Source: Eonycteris spelaea
Lineage: Eukaryota; Chordata; Mammalia; Chiroptera; Pteropodidae
Direction: 5' to 3'
Assembly: GCA_003508835.1 (NCBI GenBank)
Contig: PUFA01000068.1
Span: 5,270,001-5,334,000 of the forward strand
Length of the DNA stretch: 64,000 nucleotides
The position numbers and the translations under genes were made by a program. The notes under the pieces are model-generated. The model had not been told where the DNA came from and did no database searches. It worked only from the letters and a program-made list of their open reading frames with translations. Below, in pieces: positions 21,043 through 32,394 of this stretch. Each line of letters opens with the position of its first letter. Position 1 is the first letter of the stretch.

Positions 21043-21850
21043 TATCTCTGCTCGAAGTTGACAGTTACCTTCAGCACTTAGAAGATACTTATTCCACTGT
21101 CTCCTGGCCTTTATTATTGAAATTGGGAAGTCTTTGAATAATCTGTTTGCCCTTCTGGTTTTGCTTCAGATTTTTTTTGTCTTTAAGATTTATCTTTGGT
21201 GTTTTGCATATTCACTGTGAAGTATCTAGCTATATTTATTTATTATCGTCATTTTTAACAGTGCTTGGGACTTATTTGACTTCTTAAGTCTGAATGATGT
21301 CTTCTATAATTTCTGGAAAATTCTTAGTCATTATTTCTTGAATGTTAACTACTCTGTTTTTAGTACTCCTATTGAGTTTGTTAAACTTCTCCTTCTACCC
21401 TTTAATTTATTGATATTTAAATCGCATTTCTATATTTTTATCTTTCAGTGCTCATTTCCTCTGTGCTCATAGATTGGTTTTAAAAGTAATTTAAAGAATC
21501 TGTTTTACCATATACTGAGGTATTTTTTAAATTATCATATTTTTCCTTTTTAGAGGTATAAATCATGATTGTTTTTGTTTTTGTTTTTATAAACCCTACT
21601 TAAGACTTTCTAAATCCACTCCTCTTTTTTTGCGCAATGTTTTTCTTTTCTTCGAGTTTTAATTTCTTTTTTGTATTTATTTAACTATCTTTAAAAAATA
21701 CCTATAGTCTCTCAGATTGTTCTACATTATATAATTCTTGGAGCTCTATGTCATTTGTTTTTGTGTCTGTTGATTCCTGCTCATTGCTTCATTATGGGTT
21801 TTTTAATTTGTGATCTTAAGCTCATCTCTGGCCAGGATTTGCTCTCAGAA
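21043..21850 (-). mobile_element. L1M 5' part, antisense
   Basis: T-rich on the plus strand: tctggaaaattcttagtcat, attatttcttgaatgttaac, agtactcctattgagtttg, tctttcagtgctcatttcct. These match the antisense 5'UTR/ORF1 side of old L1M, directly abutting a sense-oriented L1 3' piece. Confidence 0.65.
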
Positions 21851-22400
21851 TCCTAGATACGCTTGTGGTGAGGGAGAGTTCCTCTGGGATGGGGTTGTGA
21901 GAAAAGGACTCAGGAGCCAACTGGAAGAAGCTCTCACTAGACAAAGATAGGGCAATTCAAGCTTCAATAAGAATAATATCTACAATTGATTGAAATAATG
22001 CACCATAGATTATGATACATTAAAAAATCTTATTAGACATGTTTAGAAGATGCTCTTTTCTAGATATACTATATATAAAGGTAACTGAAGAGTTGCTAAA
22101 AAGTGTCTCTTTATAAAAAGAAATTCCAGTTAATAGATGAAGAAATGATGCAGCAAGAAGTCACTATTTTGCAACTTCAAGGGATATAATAGATGTAGTT
22201 GATGATCATCAGTGGCTGCTAATGTCACAGAGATAAGCAAGACGAAATGTACTTTCAAATAGGACACAATCCCATTGTAACCATTGCAACCCTTTAACAT
22301 ACAAGTAAGTGCCACAAAGTTTCAAGTCTTGAATGGGAGAATATGGTTTTAAGCATTTAAACATGTGGATAGACTACTGATATTGCTTTCTACTGAATTT

Positions 22401-22434
<34 letters not shown>

Positions 22435-24087
22435 TAAAGGCAGTCCTTGAGACTGAATCATTTTCCTGTAACATATAGCTACAAAATTAAATATATATCC
22501 TATATTCCGAAGGTCCAGTTATTTGGGTGCACCGGAAATCTCGATGTGCTTCCTTCATGTGCTTCACAGATAACAATCCCTGTCTACCCGTTGGGTGACT
22601 ACATGGAGTCCACAGCCACTTGAAAGGCAGATTCTCATACTCGTTAACACTGTCCCTAGGTATATAAGCTCAGCTTAATATGACCTCATCTAGACAGATG
22701 GGTTGAGAAAGAAGCGTTAAAACACCCATAACATTAGGACTAGTTGAGGTAGAAGTAGAATTATGAAAATTTCTGTGAATTTGATAGTGTAACAATAACA
22801 GTTTATTACTCATAGTCATGAGGGCACTCAGAGCCACAGATGGGACACCCAGTGAGAAACAACATCACGCATTTCAAGAGAGAAGCCCAGAAAAGTGCGT
22901 TTTAAATGTATTTTCTCTTATTGATAAGAACCTTATAAGCTCCTTTCTATTAATGATGTGGGGAACTAAGCATTTTAATCAAAGTCCTCATTTCGAATCC
23001 TCTTTGCCATTTGTTTCTGGCACATTGGGTTCCTGGGTCCTTTTGTGAAAAGGATGAGGATGAAAACAATGTGTCACCATCTGAATGGAAATCAAGCATG
23101 AGAACTTATTATAGACTCAGGTGAACTGAAAGTAGAATAAACAGTCCCTATACTACAAAAGGAAACCACTAATTAGATTTTTGAGCTCAGCACAAATGCC
23201 TCCTAAATTGCACGCTAATACAGGAACTCACTGTATATGGATTCAATTTTCTTGAATCAAAGGATTCACTAGCTGGATGTGTCTCCAGAGGCTTAATTGT
23301 GCTGAGCATCCTCCAGCAATGGTTGTATTGAAACAAAATAACATTGTGAGCCATCATGTGTGTCTATAGTGTTTGTAAGCTGTCATTCTTAATTTTTTTT
23401 CTTATTTCTGCCTTTGGAAAATGTCAAAAATGGCCAGAACTCATCCCCAGGTCAGACAAACAAATACACCTACACTAACCAAACACGAAGCAGGCCCATA
23501 GGTTTAAATCTCTATATCAGTCTGACATCAAACAGTCCTCAGATAGGATGTGGGGTCGACAAGCCTTAGGGTGGACAGCAGGTGACTGAAAAGCTCTAGA
23601 GCATGGTCACCTTTTGACAATTGCATTATTTCAAAAGGAAGCAGGAAGGATCAGAAGAGAGCACAAGGCAAAAATAAGACGGACGGTGGCAAGTAAATGT
23701 AAAGTTGGGGAATTATTTGCTCGGCAGAAACGCAACAGAGCAAGACAGAGCCCAGCATTTCATCCTGACACAACTGAACTCAGCCCACCACCAGAATAAA
23801 CTGAGAGCCAATAAGAACACACTCGGAGCTCAGAAGGTAGGGCAACTATTTATATGTAGTTCTCCCTGGGTTAGCTTTCTATCAGAACAGCCTGCCTCTA
23901 GGATCCTCCAGGTTTAGAGAACAACGGTGGCTGCCTGATTTTGAATTACCCCACCCCTCATCCCCGCAAAAGAAAACAAAATCAACAATAAGACCAATGA
24001 GGAGACCCTGAAAAGAGAGAGGCAGAGAGTAGAGAGAAGAGGAAGGAAATCTACCCAAAATGAATAAAAGTCAAGCTTTTTCTAAGT
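21851..24087. other. Mostly unique, with a CA microsatellite
   Basis: No interspersed repeat could be named in about 2.2 kb. (AC)n occupies 22404-22432. Frames of 61-76 codons on either strand look random. 23940-24060 is purine-rich. Confidence 0.4.
22404..22432. repeat. (AC)n microsatellite
   Basis: Uninterrupted AC dinucleotides, 29 bases. Confidence 0.95.
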
Positions 24088-24268
24088 CAGTGGTGCTTAC
24101 AGAGTGGTCCCTGCATTTTCAGCATCTGCATCACCTGGGAACTTGTTAGAAATGCAAATTTTCAGGCCCCACTGCAGACCTACACTCAGAAACTGGTGTC
24201 AGCCTGGCAACCTGTTTTCATCAGCCCTCCAGGTGATTCTGATAAGAACCAGAGATTGAGGACCACTA
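24088..24268 (-). mobile_element. MER5A hAT-Charlie MITE
   Basis: Near full-length antisense MER5A: gcatctgcatcacctgggaa, cttgttagaaatgcaaattt, tcaggccccactgcagacct, ccaggtgattctgataagaa. Terminal inverted repeats cagtggtgc and gaggaccactat are visible but decayed. Confidence 0.9.
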
Positions 24269-25372
24269 TCTTAAAAATTACCTCCCTAAGACTGTGACCC
24301 TTTCCTTGCCCAGCTGAGGAAGCTCCAGTAGCATTTAAGTCGGCTGCTTCTACTTCTAACAGAATATTGTAAAAATGCTGCTTAAATTGACACTGACCTT
24401 CATACCGGAAGCTTAAGGAAAGAAATTCAAATAAAACTTCCCCAGTGAACTCACCCTGTGGCATTTACCCCTTTCCTCCGTGTTTGTGACCTCTGTTCTT
24501 CCTCTAAGCTCAAAGTTTCTAATTCATTTTTCTTTCTAATTTTATTGTCTTGCCTTACAATAAGGTTTGATAAAGATCTTTCAATTAAGTTAACTCCATG
24601 CTGATTTCAAGGTTGAATTAGGTAGTATATTGATATGGCCTTCAGAAAATTAAATTAATAGTGTGGCATTGCATATTTATAGCCATGTACAGCATTTTTT
24701 CCATAATTTATAAATTTCATTTTATTAACCATCTTAAAATTGGAGTCTAATTATTTTTCTGAAGACTCTTGGTATTATGTCTATAATTTTATATATATGC
24801 AAATCTAATTTTTGCAGGGGAATCCTGGCTATCATAAAGAGCTTTTTTGTTTTCTCACCTTTAAAACTAAACAGTAAAAAATAAACAGCAATACTAAATT
24901 TCAGGGTCATGTGGAGACTAGATACAATATAGTGTTTGTCACCAGTATATACTTAATAAAAGGTACCTAATGTTATTAGTATTTTTACCTTAGTTTGTTA
25001 TACCTAAACTTCTTAAATAATGAAAAATAAATTTTTTCACTCTAATAAAACTGTGAAAAGCCTGGAAGAATACTGGGAACTTAAATTTTCATTTTAAGAA
25101 ACTTTAAATTACTGGAGAGAATAAACACAGCAAAAGACATCTTGCAATTCTCTTTTTCTTAACCGTAATACACCCAATAGGATGATTTTTAAAGGTCTGT
25201 AGGTTGTCACTATCTGAGTGGGTTTCGAAGAGAAGAAATCACGAACAGAACGGCCCTCGTAGAGGAGAAAGTGCTCACAGACAGAGGAGGGGCTTGAGGA
25301 CTAATAGGAGAGTGAGCAGTTTCCATCCCGCCCTCTTCTCTCCCAGACAGGTGGGGAAGCGCGTGTGCGGCC
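24269..25372. other. A+T-rich, unassigned
   Basis: No repeat recognised. 24540-25100 is over two-thirds A+T. A 110-codon plus frame at 25204-25536 begins outside and runs through the next MIR, so it is not credible as an exon. Confidence 0.4.
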
Positions 25373-25440
25373 TGTGCGCTCAGCCTGCCTGCCTCGGAAT
25401 CTGGGCTCTGTCACCTCCTAGCTGTATGCTCCTGTGCGCG
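25363..25440. other. Small CpG cluster
   Basis: Seven CpG dinucleotides within about 80 bases (for example gcgcgtgtgcggcc), unusual against a CpG-poor background. Far too short for a CpG island. Confidence 0.5.
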
Positions 25441-25544
25441 TCACTCACATTGCTGTATCTCTGTTTCCTCATCTCTAAAATGAAGACAAAAATAGCACTT
25501 CAATTTGCTGGGCATATAAGACTAAAATGTTTTTGAGTATGAGC
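25375..25544 (+). repeat. MIR SINE
   Basis: tgtcacctcctagctgtatg, tctctgtttcctcatctcta, aaatgaagacaaaaatagca. Well preserved core. Confidence 0.85.
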
Positions 25545-25768
25545 TAAGTACCATTTAAAATTCTTTATATGTACATGTATTCATTTTTTTAATTCTTGTA
25601 ACAGCCATAGGAGCTACCACCATTTCACAGCTAAGAAAACCAAGACACAGAGAGAGGTTCGGTGATTTCCCTGGGGTCCCACAGCTAGGTGATTGCAGGC
25701 CCAGGGATCAAACCTGGACTGTCTGGATCCAGAACCTTCTCTTCATCTGCTACCCTACGTGGCTCCCT
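25545..25768 (-). repeat. MIR SINE, antisense, adjoining a sense MIR
   Basis: catttcacagctaagaaaac, gacacagagagaggttcggt, cccacagctaggtgattgca, gggatcaaacctggactgtc. Placed head to head with the preceding sense MIR, giving an imperfect inverted repeat of about 390 bases. Confidence 0.85.
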
Positions 25769-27115
25769 TGCAGCAAATGGGAGCAATTAGTATTACAACC
25801 ACCATTGCTTCTACAGATAAAGATGTAATTTACCCATTCCAACTTCACAGCACTGCCTTCAGATGCAAATGACCAGAAGGTCATTAAGCGTCCACTGCCT
25901 TCAGGACACAACGTCGAGCATGGCTCTAAAACTCTGTCCCTCCCCTCGGTAACTTCTAATCTATTTGGGAGGTAAGACATAGTAAGGTAAGAAGAAGTAA
26001 GGTCAGAATTTGCTCATTACTTATCAGATGTGCAGAGGAAGAAGGGGAGGAAGGGAGGAGAGAGAAAAGAAACCTGCTGTAGCTCTCATTTTCTATGACT
26101 GATCTCGCCTCCCTCTCAAGCACTCATCCGATAAGTATGAGGTGGAGAGAGGAGAGCGGAGGGAGAGTTAGAAAATTTAAAACCCAGAAGCTATGCTTCA
26201 TCGTGTTTCGTTCTAGCTCCTGAGCCTCTGCTTTTGACAGGTCCCTGACTGGTGTCTTCTGGGTCTTTTTCTCATCAAAGTTGAAGACTAATATTTGCTC
26301 ACTGGCTCCATCCTGGATCTCACTGGAATCACTGGTCCTCCAAGGCATCTGCAACTACTTTGTGGTCCCCAGCATGGGTGGCCTGCCCTGCCCTCTGCTA
26401 TCTCTTCACCTATAACTATTGTGAACAATCCCTTTGGCCTTCTGAGCTTATCGGCCAGCATCTCCCAAGTACCCCCAATGCCCAAGGACCACATATAACT
26501 TCTGGATCTCCTAGGGAATAGACAATAGAGAACTAAGGGCCATCTCTTAGGCATTTCTTTTAGCAATTCCTAACCTACCATCTTGGGAACCTTGTAAGCA
26601 GAGTGCCATGCCAAATTCTGGGCTTCTCTATGGGGTTTACAATGCCTTTGGGCTGTGTGTGAGGAAAGCAGGGTACACCAGATCACATGTTTTCTGTCCT
26701 TATGGTTCAATCATCCTGTTCACTGGTCCATAACCATCCTCGATATTTGTTCCCAGAGAGAGGAAGGGAAGGTCATTTGCATCTGAACTTCGCTTCCTTT
26801 CCTCTGCCTCACTTCTTCCACGCAGTACCAGAAGGTCTTCCAATTTCCTCTTCTCTCCAGGAAGGGACATTCTTCATGTCATAGCCTCCTCCTTTCTTCA
26901 TTTCAGTCTTTTGGTCTAGTCCTATTAGAGAAAACGCCACAAAAAAAAGGAACAGAATTAACAAGAAGCGAAAATGCAACACAAGTTACTTTGGATATAT
27001 TTTCTCTGTTACATGCACAAACCATTAAGCTATCCAAGGGAGTTACACTAACTACTTGATAAGGTGCTACAGGAGTTCAAGGGAGAACAATCATCAAAGA
27101 TAAGATAGTCTAGGA
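25769..27115. other. Unique sequence
   Basis: No repeat recognised in about 1.3 kb. 26030-26070 is a purine-rich run. Frames of 65-92 codons overlap on both strands at 26124-26566 and have no protein features. Confidence 0.4.
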
Positions 27116-27375
27116 AGTCTTCGTGAAAGTGATGAGATCCAAGCTGAGTTTTGAAAACTTCATATTCCTTGGACAAGCAGAAAAAATTGAAACTGGCATT
27201 GCAGGAAGCGAAAACCAGGTAAGCAATGGCCTAGTACCTGTAAGGTTTCCTGGGCACACCAGTTAGGATGGAGCAAAGGTTTTTTTAGGGGAATGGTACA
27301 AGACAAGGTGAGAGAGGACACTAATGGCCAGATTACGATGGGCTTTGAATGCCAGACTTTCAATGTCACAACATT
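27116..27375 (-). repeat. L2 LINE, antisense
   Basis: gatccaagctgagttttgaa, ttaggatggagcaaaggttt, gccagattacgatgggcttt and gaatgccagactttcaatg correspond to the antisense internal part of L2. Confidence 0.6.
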
Positions 27376-27392
27376 ACCTTTTTCATCCTTGC

Positions 27393-27535
27393 AAAACTCC
27401 ATTAGGTAAGCAATTCCCATATCTCCATTTTACAGATGAGGACACAGAAGCTCCAAGAAATTAACTGGCTTATCTAAGACCAAAGAGCCAGTTGGCTACA
27501 AAATCTGTCATCGTGTCTGAATCTTCACACAGGTA
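27393..27535 (-). repeat. MIR SINE, antisense
   Basis: tctccattttacagatgagg, acacagaagctccaagaaat, gaccaaagagccagttggct. Clear core. Confidence 0.8.
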
Positions 27536-27637
27536 AAATAAAGTTATATTTGACAGCCAGTACTTTCAGCTCCCTGCATGATGCCTTGATGAGGAGAGGT
27601 TGGTATCCATATACTAGAGTCATTTCCAACCTCTCCA

Positions 27638-27676
27638 ACACGCATGCGCATACACGCATGCACACACACACACATA
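27638..27676. repeat. Alternating purine-pyrimidine tract
   Basis: 39 bases of strict purine-pyrimidine alternation, mixing CG, CA and AT steps (cgcatgcgcatacacgcatg, then CA repeats). It is Z-DNA-prone by sequence rule and includes the palindrome gcatgc twice. Confidence 0.8.
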
Positions 27677-29159
27677 GTTATTGTAAGGTCATTATCAATT
27701 CTCTGTGCAGCTTGAACTTTCATATGTGTGCTGTAGCACGACAGATACTGTTTGGTACTGACAGCTGAAGGAAAATTGAATTTTCTCTTTGACATCTCCA
27801 CAGGATAGGGTTTACCAAAGCAAAGCCCTTTTCTATATGCCACAGGCTCTGAAAACATGACCATACAAGGTATGATCATGTAATGTAGCTGTTACAAGCT
27901 CTATGTGATTTACTTTGAAATGTCATTAAAAATTGCTTCTGTCAGATTCAGGCCTTGGAAATAAAAAGGCCTTTGGAGTGTTGCTGGAGTGACGGGCAAT
28001 CATTGCTGTAGGCCATGGATAGAAACAGGCAAGGCAGAGAGCCCAGCATAGGCAGGCCTTCAGACAGGGGATAAATATAAGGATGTAGGGGGGCTAGCAG
28101 GCATAGGAGTGCTGGACGAGGTGCTCAGAAGGGACCAAGCTAAGACAAAACACTTCTCCCAACATCCACTCCAGGCTCTCAACTAATCCTTTTGAGGAAT
28201 AAGACGTTCCAAGTAGTGCTCACTCTCTGTTCAACAGCTCCGCTTAGAGAACTGATACAATTCTAGGTAACCTTGAAATGTTTACCTTTAACCTAATTGT
28301 GTTACTTCATCACAATTAGGTTAAGCGTAACACCCACTTTCAATCCTAATCAATCTCTAGCCTAGAGGTGTGGATCTTTTGATTCACTTTTCTATCATTT
28401 CCCTCTTAATATCTATTTTTAGTTTTTTCTTCTCAACTTCTCACAGAAAATGGGGCAGAATTCTCAGCTGACTTCATACCTTAAAAGACTACCATTTCTC
28501 CCTCTTCTTTTTTAAAGCCTATTGACTTATATTATGTAATCACAGCTATAAGAATAAGCCCTTGTTTCTCTAAATCATGCACCAATTGATTTGAGATGAG
28601 CAAAGTGTATTAAATGTCAATGCTTTTAAACAAATGTTCGCTGCGGGATTCTGCCCTGGACTGCCACTCAGAGAAGGCCATCCCTCTCATAGGTGCTAAT
28701 GGGGAGGCCAGGACATGTACTCAGAGCTCCCCCCAGCTCTCAGATTCTATAAGGCAGGCGAGTTTCATCTGGGTTTGACAGGAGTGCTGTCTCGGCTGGC
28801 ATTTGTTTACCTTACTTTCAGCTCTGGACTCTAGAGTAAAATGAGCTCTTTTCCAGTCCTCGTTCCAAAGGAAAGCCTGTCTGTCCACAGGTGTGCACAG
28901 GCATATTATTTCTTTTTCTTAACTTTTGAGCATTTTTTTCAATTTCTACACCTTGAATTTCTATTTTGCACTACTTCTTCCTGCACAGACGGTCCTCAGA
29001 ACACCTTCTGTTTTGCCACACCTTTAGACCTTCACTTACTGATCTCTCTGCCTAAGGCACTGCTCTCCTAGAAAATATTTCCTGCAAAGCCTTTCATAAG
29101 TATCCCCAGAGGAGTACGAATGCTTCTCTGTGCACTCATTCTACTTTATACACTCAGCT
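27677..29159. other. Unique sequence with one perfect hairpin
   Basis: No repeat confidently named. 27950-28140 has faint L2-like wording. The hairpin at 28288 is described separately. Confidence 0.4.
28288..28324. other. Perfect 14-bp inverted repeat, 9-nt loop
   Basis: ttaacctaattgtg (28288-28301) is exactly complementary to cacaattaggttaa (28311-28324), with loop ttacttcat. Pairing stops sharply on both sides (28287 t against 28325 g). Each arm has a TAATT homeodomain-like core. No run of T follows, so it is not a terminator. Confidence 0.7.
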
Positions 29160-29185
29160 GACATTCAGAAACAGAAACAATAGGA

Positions 29186-29190
29186 TGTGT

Positions 29191-29239
<49 letters not shown>

Positions 29240-29246
29240 GTGTGTG
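29186..29246. repeat. (TG)n microsatellite
   Basis: 61 bases of TG repeat with a single TA step near 29195 and a TTG interruption near 29238. A short plus-strand frame here starting with Met-Cys-Val repeats is a translation of the tract. Confidence 0.95.
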
Positions 29247-29371
29247 ATTTATTTGAAGAAATTGGCTTGTGTGATTATGGAGACTTGGTGAATTCAAAAT
29301 CTGATAGGGAAGCTGACAGGCTAAGATTTAGGAAAGAGTTGCAGTTTGAGTCCAAAGCCAGTCTCCTACAG

Positions 29372-29594
29372 CAGGGGTCCCCAAACCCCAGACCGCAAAC
29401 CAGTACTGCTCCTGTCCTGTTAGGAACAGGGCCACACAGCAGGAGGTGAGTGGCGGGCAAGTCAGTGAAGTTTCATCTGTATTTGCAGCCACTCCTCAGC
29501 GCTAGCATCACCACCCCAGCTCCCCTCAGATCATCGGGCATTAGATTCTCATAGGAGCACCAGTCCTTGGTGCCGAAAAGGTTGAGGACCGCTG
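29372..29594 (+). mobile_element. Nonautonomous hAT element nested in LTR
   Basis: Begins caggggtccccaaacccca and ends aaaaggttgaggaccgctg, the inverted termini of a common mammalian hAT MITE. The interior has cctgttaggaacagggccac, agcaggaggtgagtggcggg and cattagattctcataggagc. Flanking octamers tcctacag and ttctatga differ only by transitions (4 of 8 identical). Confidence 0.8.
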
Positions 29595-29879
29595 TTCTAT
29601 GAACCAGAAAGAGACAATGTTGCAGATGAAGTCTGAAGGCAGTCTGCTAGCAAATTCTCCTTGCTCAGGGAAGTAGGTCATTCTTTTGTTCTAGTGAAGC
29701 CTTCAACTGATTGGATAAGGCCCATATTATGGAGAGCATTCTGCTTTACTCAAAGTCCATCAATTTAAATGTAAATCTCATCCAAAAACACACTCACAGA
29801 AACATCCAGAATAATGTCTGACCAAATATCTGGGCAGAGTAACCCAGACAAGTTAACACATAAAATTAACCATCACAAT

Positions 29880-29952
29880 GATTCTGTCTCATTTAGCATC
29901 CTCAGCACCCGGTGACGGCTTATATGTAGGGTGCTTGTTGAATGAATAATGT
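29880..29952 (+). repeat. L2 3' end
   Basis: gcatcctcagcacccggtga then gtagggtgcttgttgaatga match the L2 terminus. It directly follows the LTR. Confidence 0.55.
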
Positions 29953-30778
29953 CCAGTGAATAGAGAAGCAACTTTTTCAAAGACTTGAAACATCCAGTTC
30001 AGTGTGACTCAGACATTTGCTTTTTCATTTACTTATCAGTATAATTACAAAAAAAAAAAACCCTTAAAACAATAGTGGTGCTTTATTTAGAGATTGATGG
30101 ATAATCTGGACCTGTATGCAAAAACATTACAAACAAATGCTATGAAGAGAAAAATAAGCCCATATCAAGGGATGAAAAAGGATATCTCATGCTCATCCCT
30201 AACGCTGAGACCATGTGATATTTCCTCTTATGGCCCTCTCCTTACTGGGCCCCAGAGTGGGAATGAAAATATACCTAGCAAGGACCTTCAAACTGAGCCC
30301 TGGGCACAGTCTGCACCTACTCTGTCATTCCTTATTGTGCTTAAAACTACATGAGCCACAGGTAGAGTCTGCAGTTGATGGAGTCTCAGGGTTTTATCCA
30401 ATAAATTCAGAGACACCACTTCCCTACTCTCTCATTTTTTGGTCTGTGTTTGACTTTCAAACTTTACAAATGTATCCTGAAGCCAGGGTAAGAAAAGAGG
30501 GAGTTGGAGATGCCAATATGAACTTTACTAAGATTATACTTAAAAGTAATAGGATGTCCTTGAAAGACCTGTAATAATTTAACAGAGAGAGACATGGGGG
30601 CATTCTATCTAACTGGTAACAGAGGAAAATGCTTCTAGAGTTGCTCGGGAATTTTATTTATTTGATTTATTGCAGCTTTTTAAAAAATGACATTGGGGAA
30701 CTGAGCTCCTACCTTGGGACTTGTTTTTGTGGTTTTGATATGGCTCCATAATTTTCAAGAAGAGTAAAGTGTCTGTGA
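29953..30778. other. Unassigned sequence
   Basis: A poly(A) run lies at 30049-30060 without a recognisable retroposon body. Overlapping frames of 86 and 119 codons (30094-30574) look random. Confidence 0.35.
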
Positions 30779-30885
30779 ACTTATTCATTCATTTAAGACA
30801 CATTTACTGAGGCCTTGTACTAAGCCATGATAATGAATAAGATCTAGCACTTTCCTTCAAAAAGCCCGGTGGGTGGAGGCAGCCA
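30779..30885 (-). repeat. L2 3' region, antisense
   Basis: ttattcattcatttaagaca, catttactgaggccttgtac, taatgaataagatctagcac. Confidence 0.6.
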
Positions 30886-30916
30886 TATTCAGATGGTTTT
30901 AGTAGCATTATTTGAT

Positions 30917-30948
<32 letters not shown>

Positions 30949-30950
30949 AA
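30917..30950. repeat. (AAC)n microsatellite
   Basis: About 11 copies of AAC, uninterrupted. Confidence 0.95.
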
Positions 30951-32393
30951 CTGGAAATCAACCACATGTCTCCATTAAAGAGAAAACAGAAAAATAATGG
31001 AGAAGGCCCATAATCCCTAAACTTTGGAAACTGAAAATGATTTCATAAATATTTGGCAGGAGAGCCTGACATAACTGACATAAGGCTATTTAGTGTCTCT
31101 ATTATTCCCCATAGTATGAAGATTTTCTACATTTTAACCAGAAATATTTGTGTCTTTGATTACAAATGCTTCTCATGACTCTAGTGGGGGGATGTTTATG
31201 TAATTAATGGAAAATATATATATATGTATGTATATACACAAATTATATATACACATATGTCCTGTTACCTTTATAAAAACAAGCAAAAAAGGCTATTTTT
31301 GAAAACACATCCAGCCCCAGGAAATTTTACTAAAGCCTTGAGGACCTGTATACTCATACAGCGGGATTCCAAAGTGAATGAGTTAGTTATATATATTAAC
31401 ATGGATGAATCCCAAAAACATGTCAAAGGAAGGAAAGCAAATCACAGAAGAAAAAGTTCATCATGATACATGTTTCCTAAAGTTCAAATCCTAACAAACT
31501 GAACGCTTAAGAATACACACATTTTACCACTAAATAAAATTGTAACTAAGAGAAAAAGGGATCATAAACACAGATTCTGAGCAGTGGCTCCTCTTTGTGG
31601 GGAAAGATGTCCACAAGTTAAAAGAGTGCATTGGCAGCACTCCGGCACAAATGCTTGCTGAAGCTTCTGCAAGCCAGGTCCCCACTTGGGGCCAGTAAGA
31701 GAGCATGGGAAGAGAGCCAGTTGGGGTGGGAGATGGTTATGGGCTCTACCAATTAGAAGGCTGCATTATCCTCCTACAATGACTTCTTTGCAAATTGCAG
31801 TGTAGACCTGTGTCTAACAAGACTATTGACTCAGTTTTCTAGGTTTTCCTCGCCCTTTGCCCTAGATTTAACCTCACATTTCCTGATTACACAAAAATGG
31901 AGTTGGTTCAGATAGGAGCTGGCAATAGGGGATGAGCTAAAAATAAAGGCTGCATCGGTACGGGGTCCTAAGATGGGAAAGGATACAATTAATAACCTCC
32001 ACCAATAGGAAGTCAAGGTATAAGTCATTCATCTCTAAATGTGCAATCCTGACTTTATGAGCATTTCAAACACTTTATGAGAATTGCTAATGAGAATGCA
32101 AACCAACTTGATATTCAGAACAGTTAGCTTCATTAAAAACTAATCACAATTTCTACTCATGGTCCTCCCACCTCATCCTACTTTTGCACACAGAAACTGC
32201 CTTATTGAATCTGACTGTGATACATAGAGCCTGACAACGGAATTGCAGAATGCTTAAATGTCATAAGCTTTACAGAGGCAGTGCCCTCCCTCAGTAGTAC
32301 TTGGGGAGATGTAGACATGACTGGGAACAGTGGATGATGAAAAATAATATTGATTACATCATCCTAATTATAATTCACTGAAGACTTTTATCC
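30951..32393. other. Mostly unique
   Basis: A TA/TG-rich run lies at 31211-31260. No other repeat recognised in about 1.4 kb. An 80-codon frame at 31224-31466 starts inside the TA-rich run and is not credible. Confidence 0.4.
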
Positions 32394-32394
32394 A

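Larger units (their letters stand above)
29160..29877 (-). mobile_element. MaLR-like LTR, antisense, with nested insertions
   Basis: acagaaacaataggatgtgt, attggcttgtgtgattatgg, gccttcaactgattggataa, ggcccatattatggagagca, tctgaccaaatatctgggca, agttaacacataaaattaac. This is the same family as 33815-34188. A long TG tract sits at the A+T/TG-rich site near its 3' end, and a hAT is nested at 29372-29594. I believe it is ERVL-MaLR-like but do not assign a subfamily. Confidence 0.75.

Noticed and set aside
28288..28324. Rho-independent terminator or microRNA precursor
   Set aside because: No T run follows. The stem is far shorter than a microRNA precursor, and flanking bases do not extend it.
29189..29449. 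86-codon frame starting with Met-Cys-Val repeats
   Set aside because: It translates the TG microsatellite and the nested hAT.
30049..30060. Processed pseudogene tail
   Set aside because: No gene-like sequence precedes the poly(A), and no target duplication was found.
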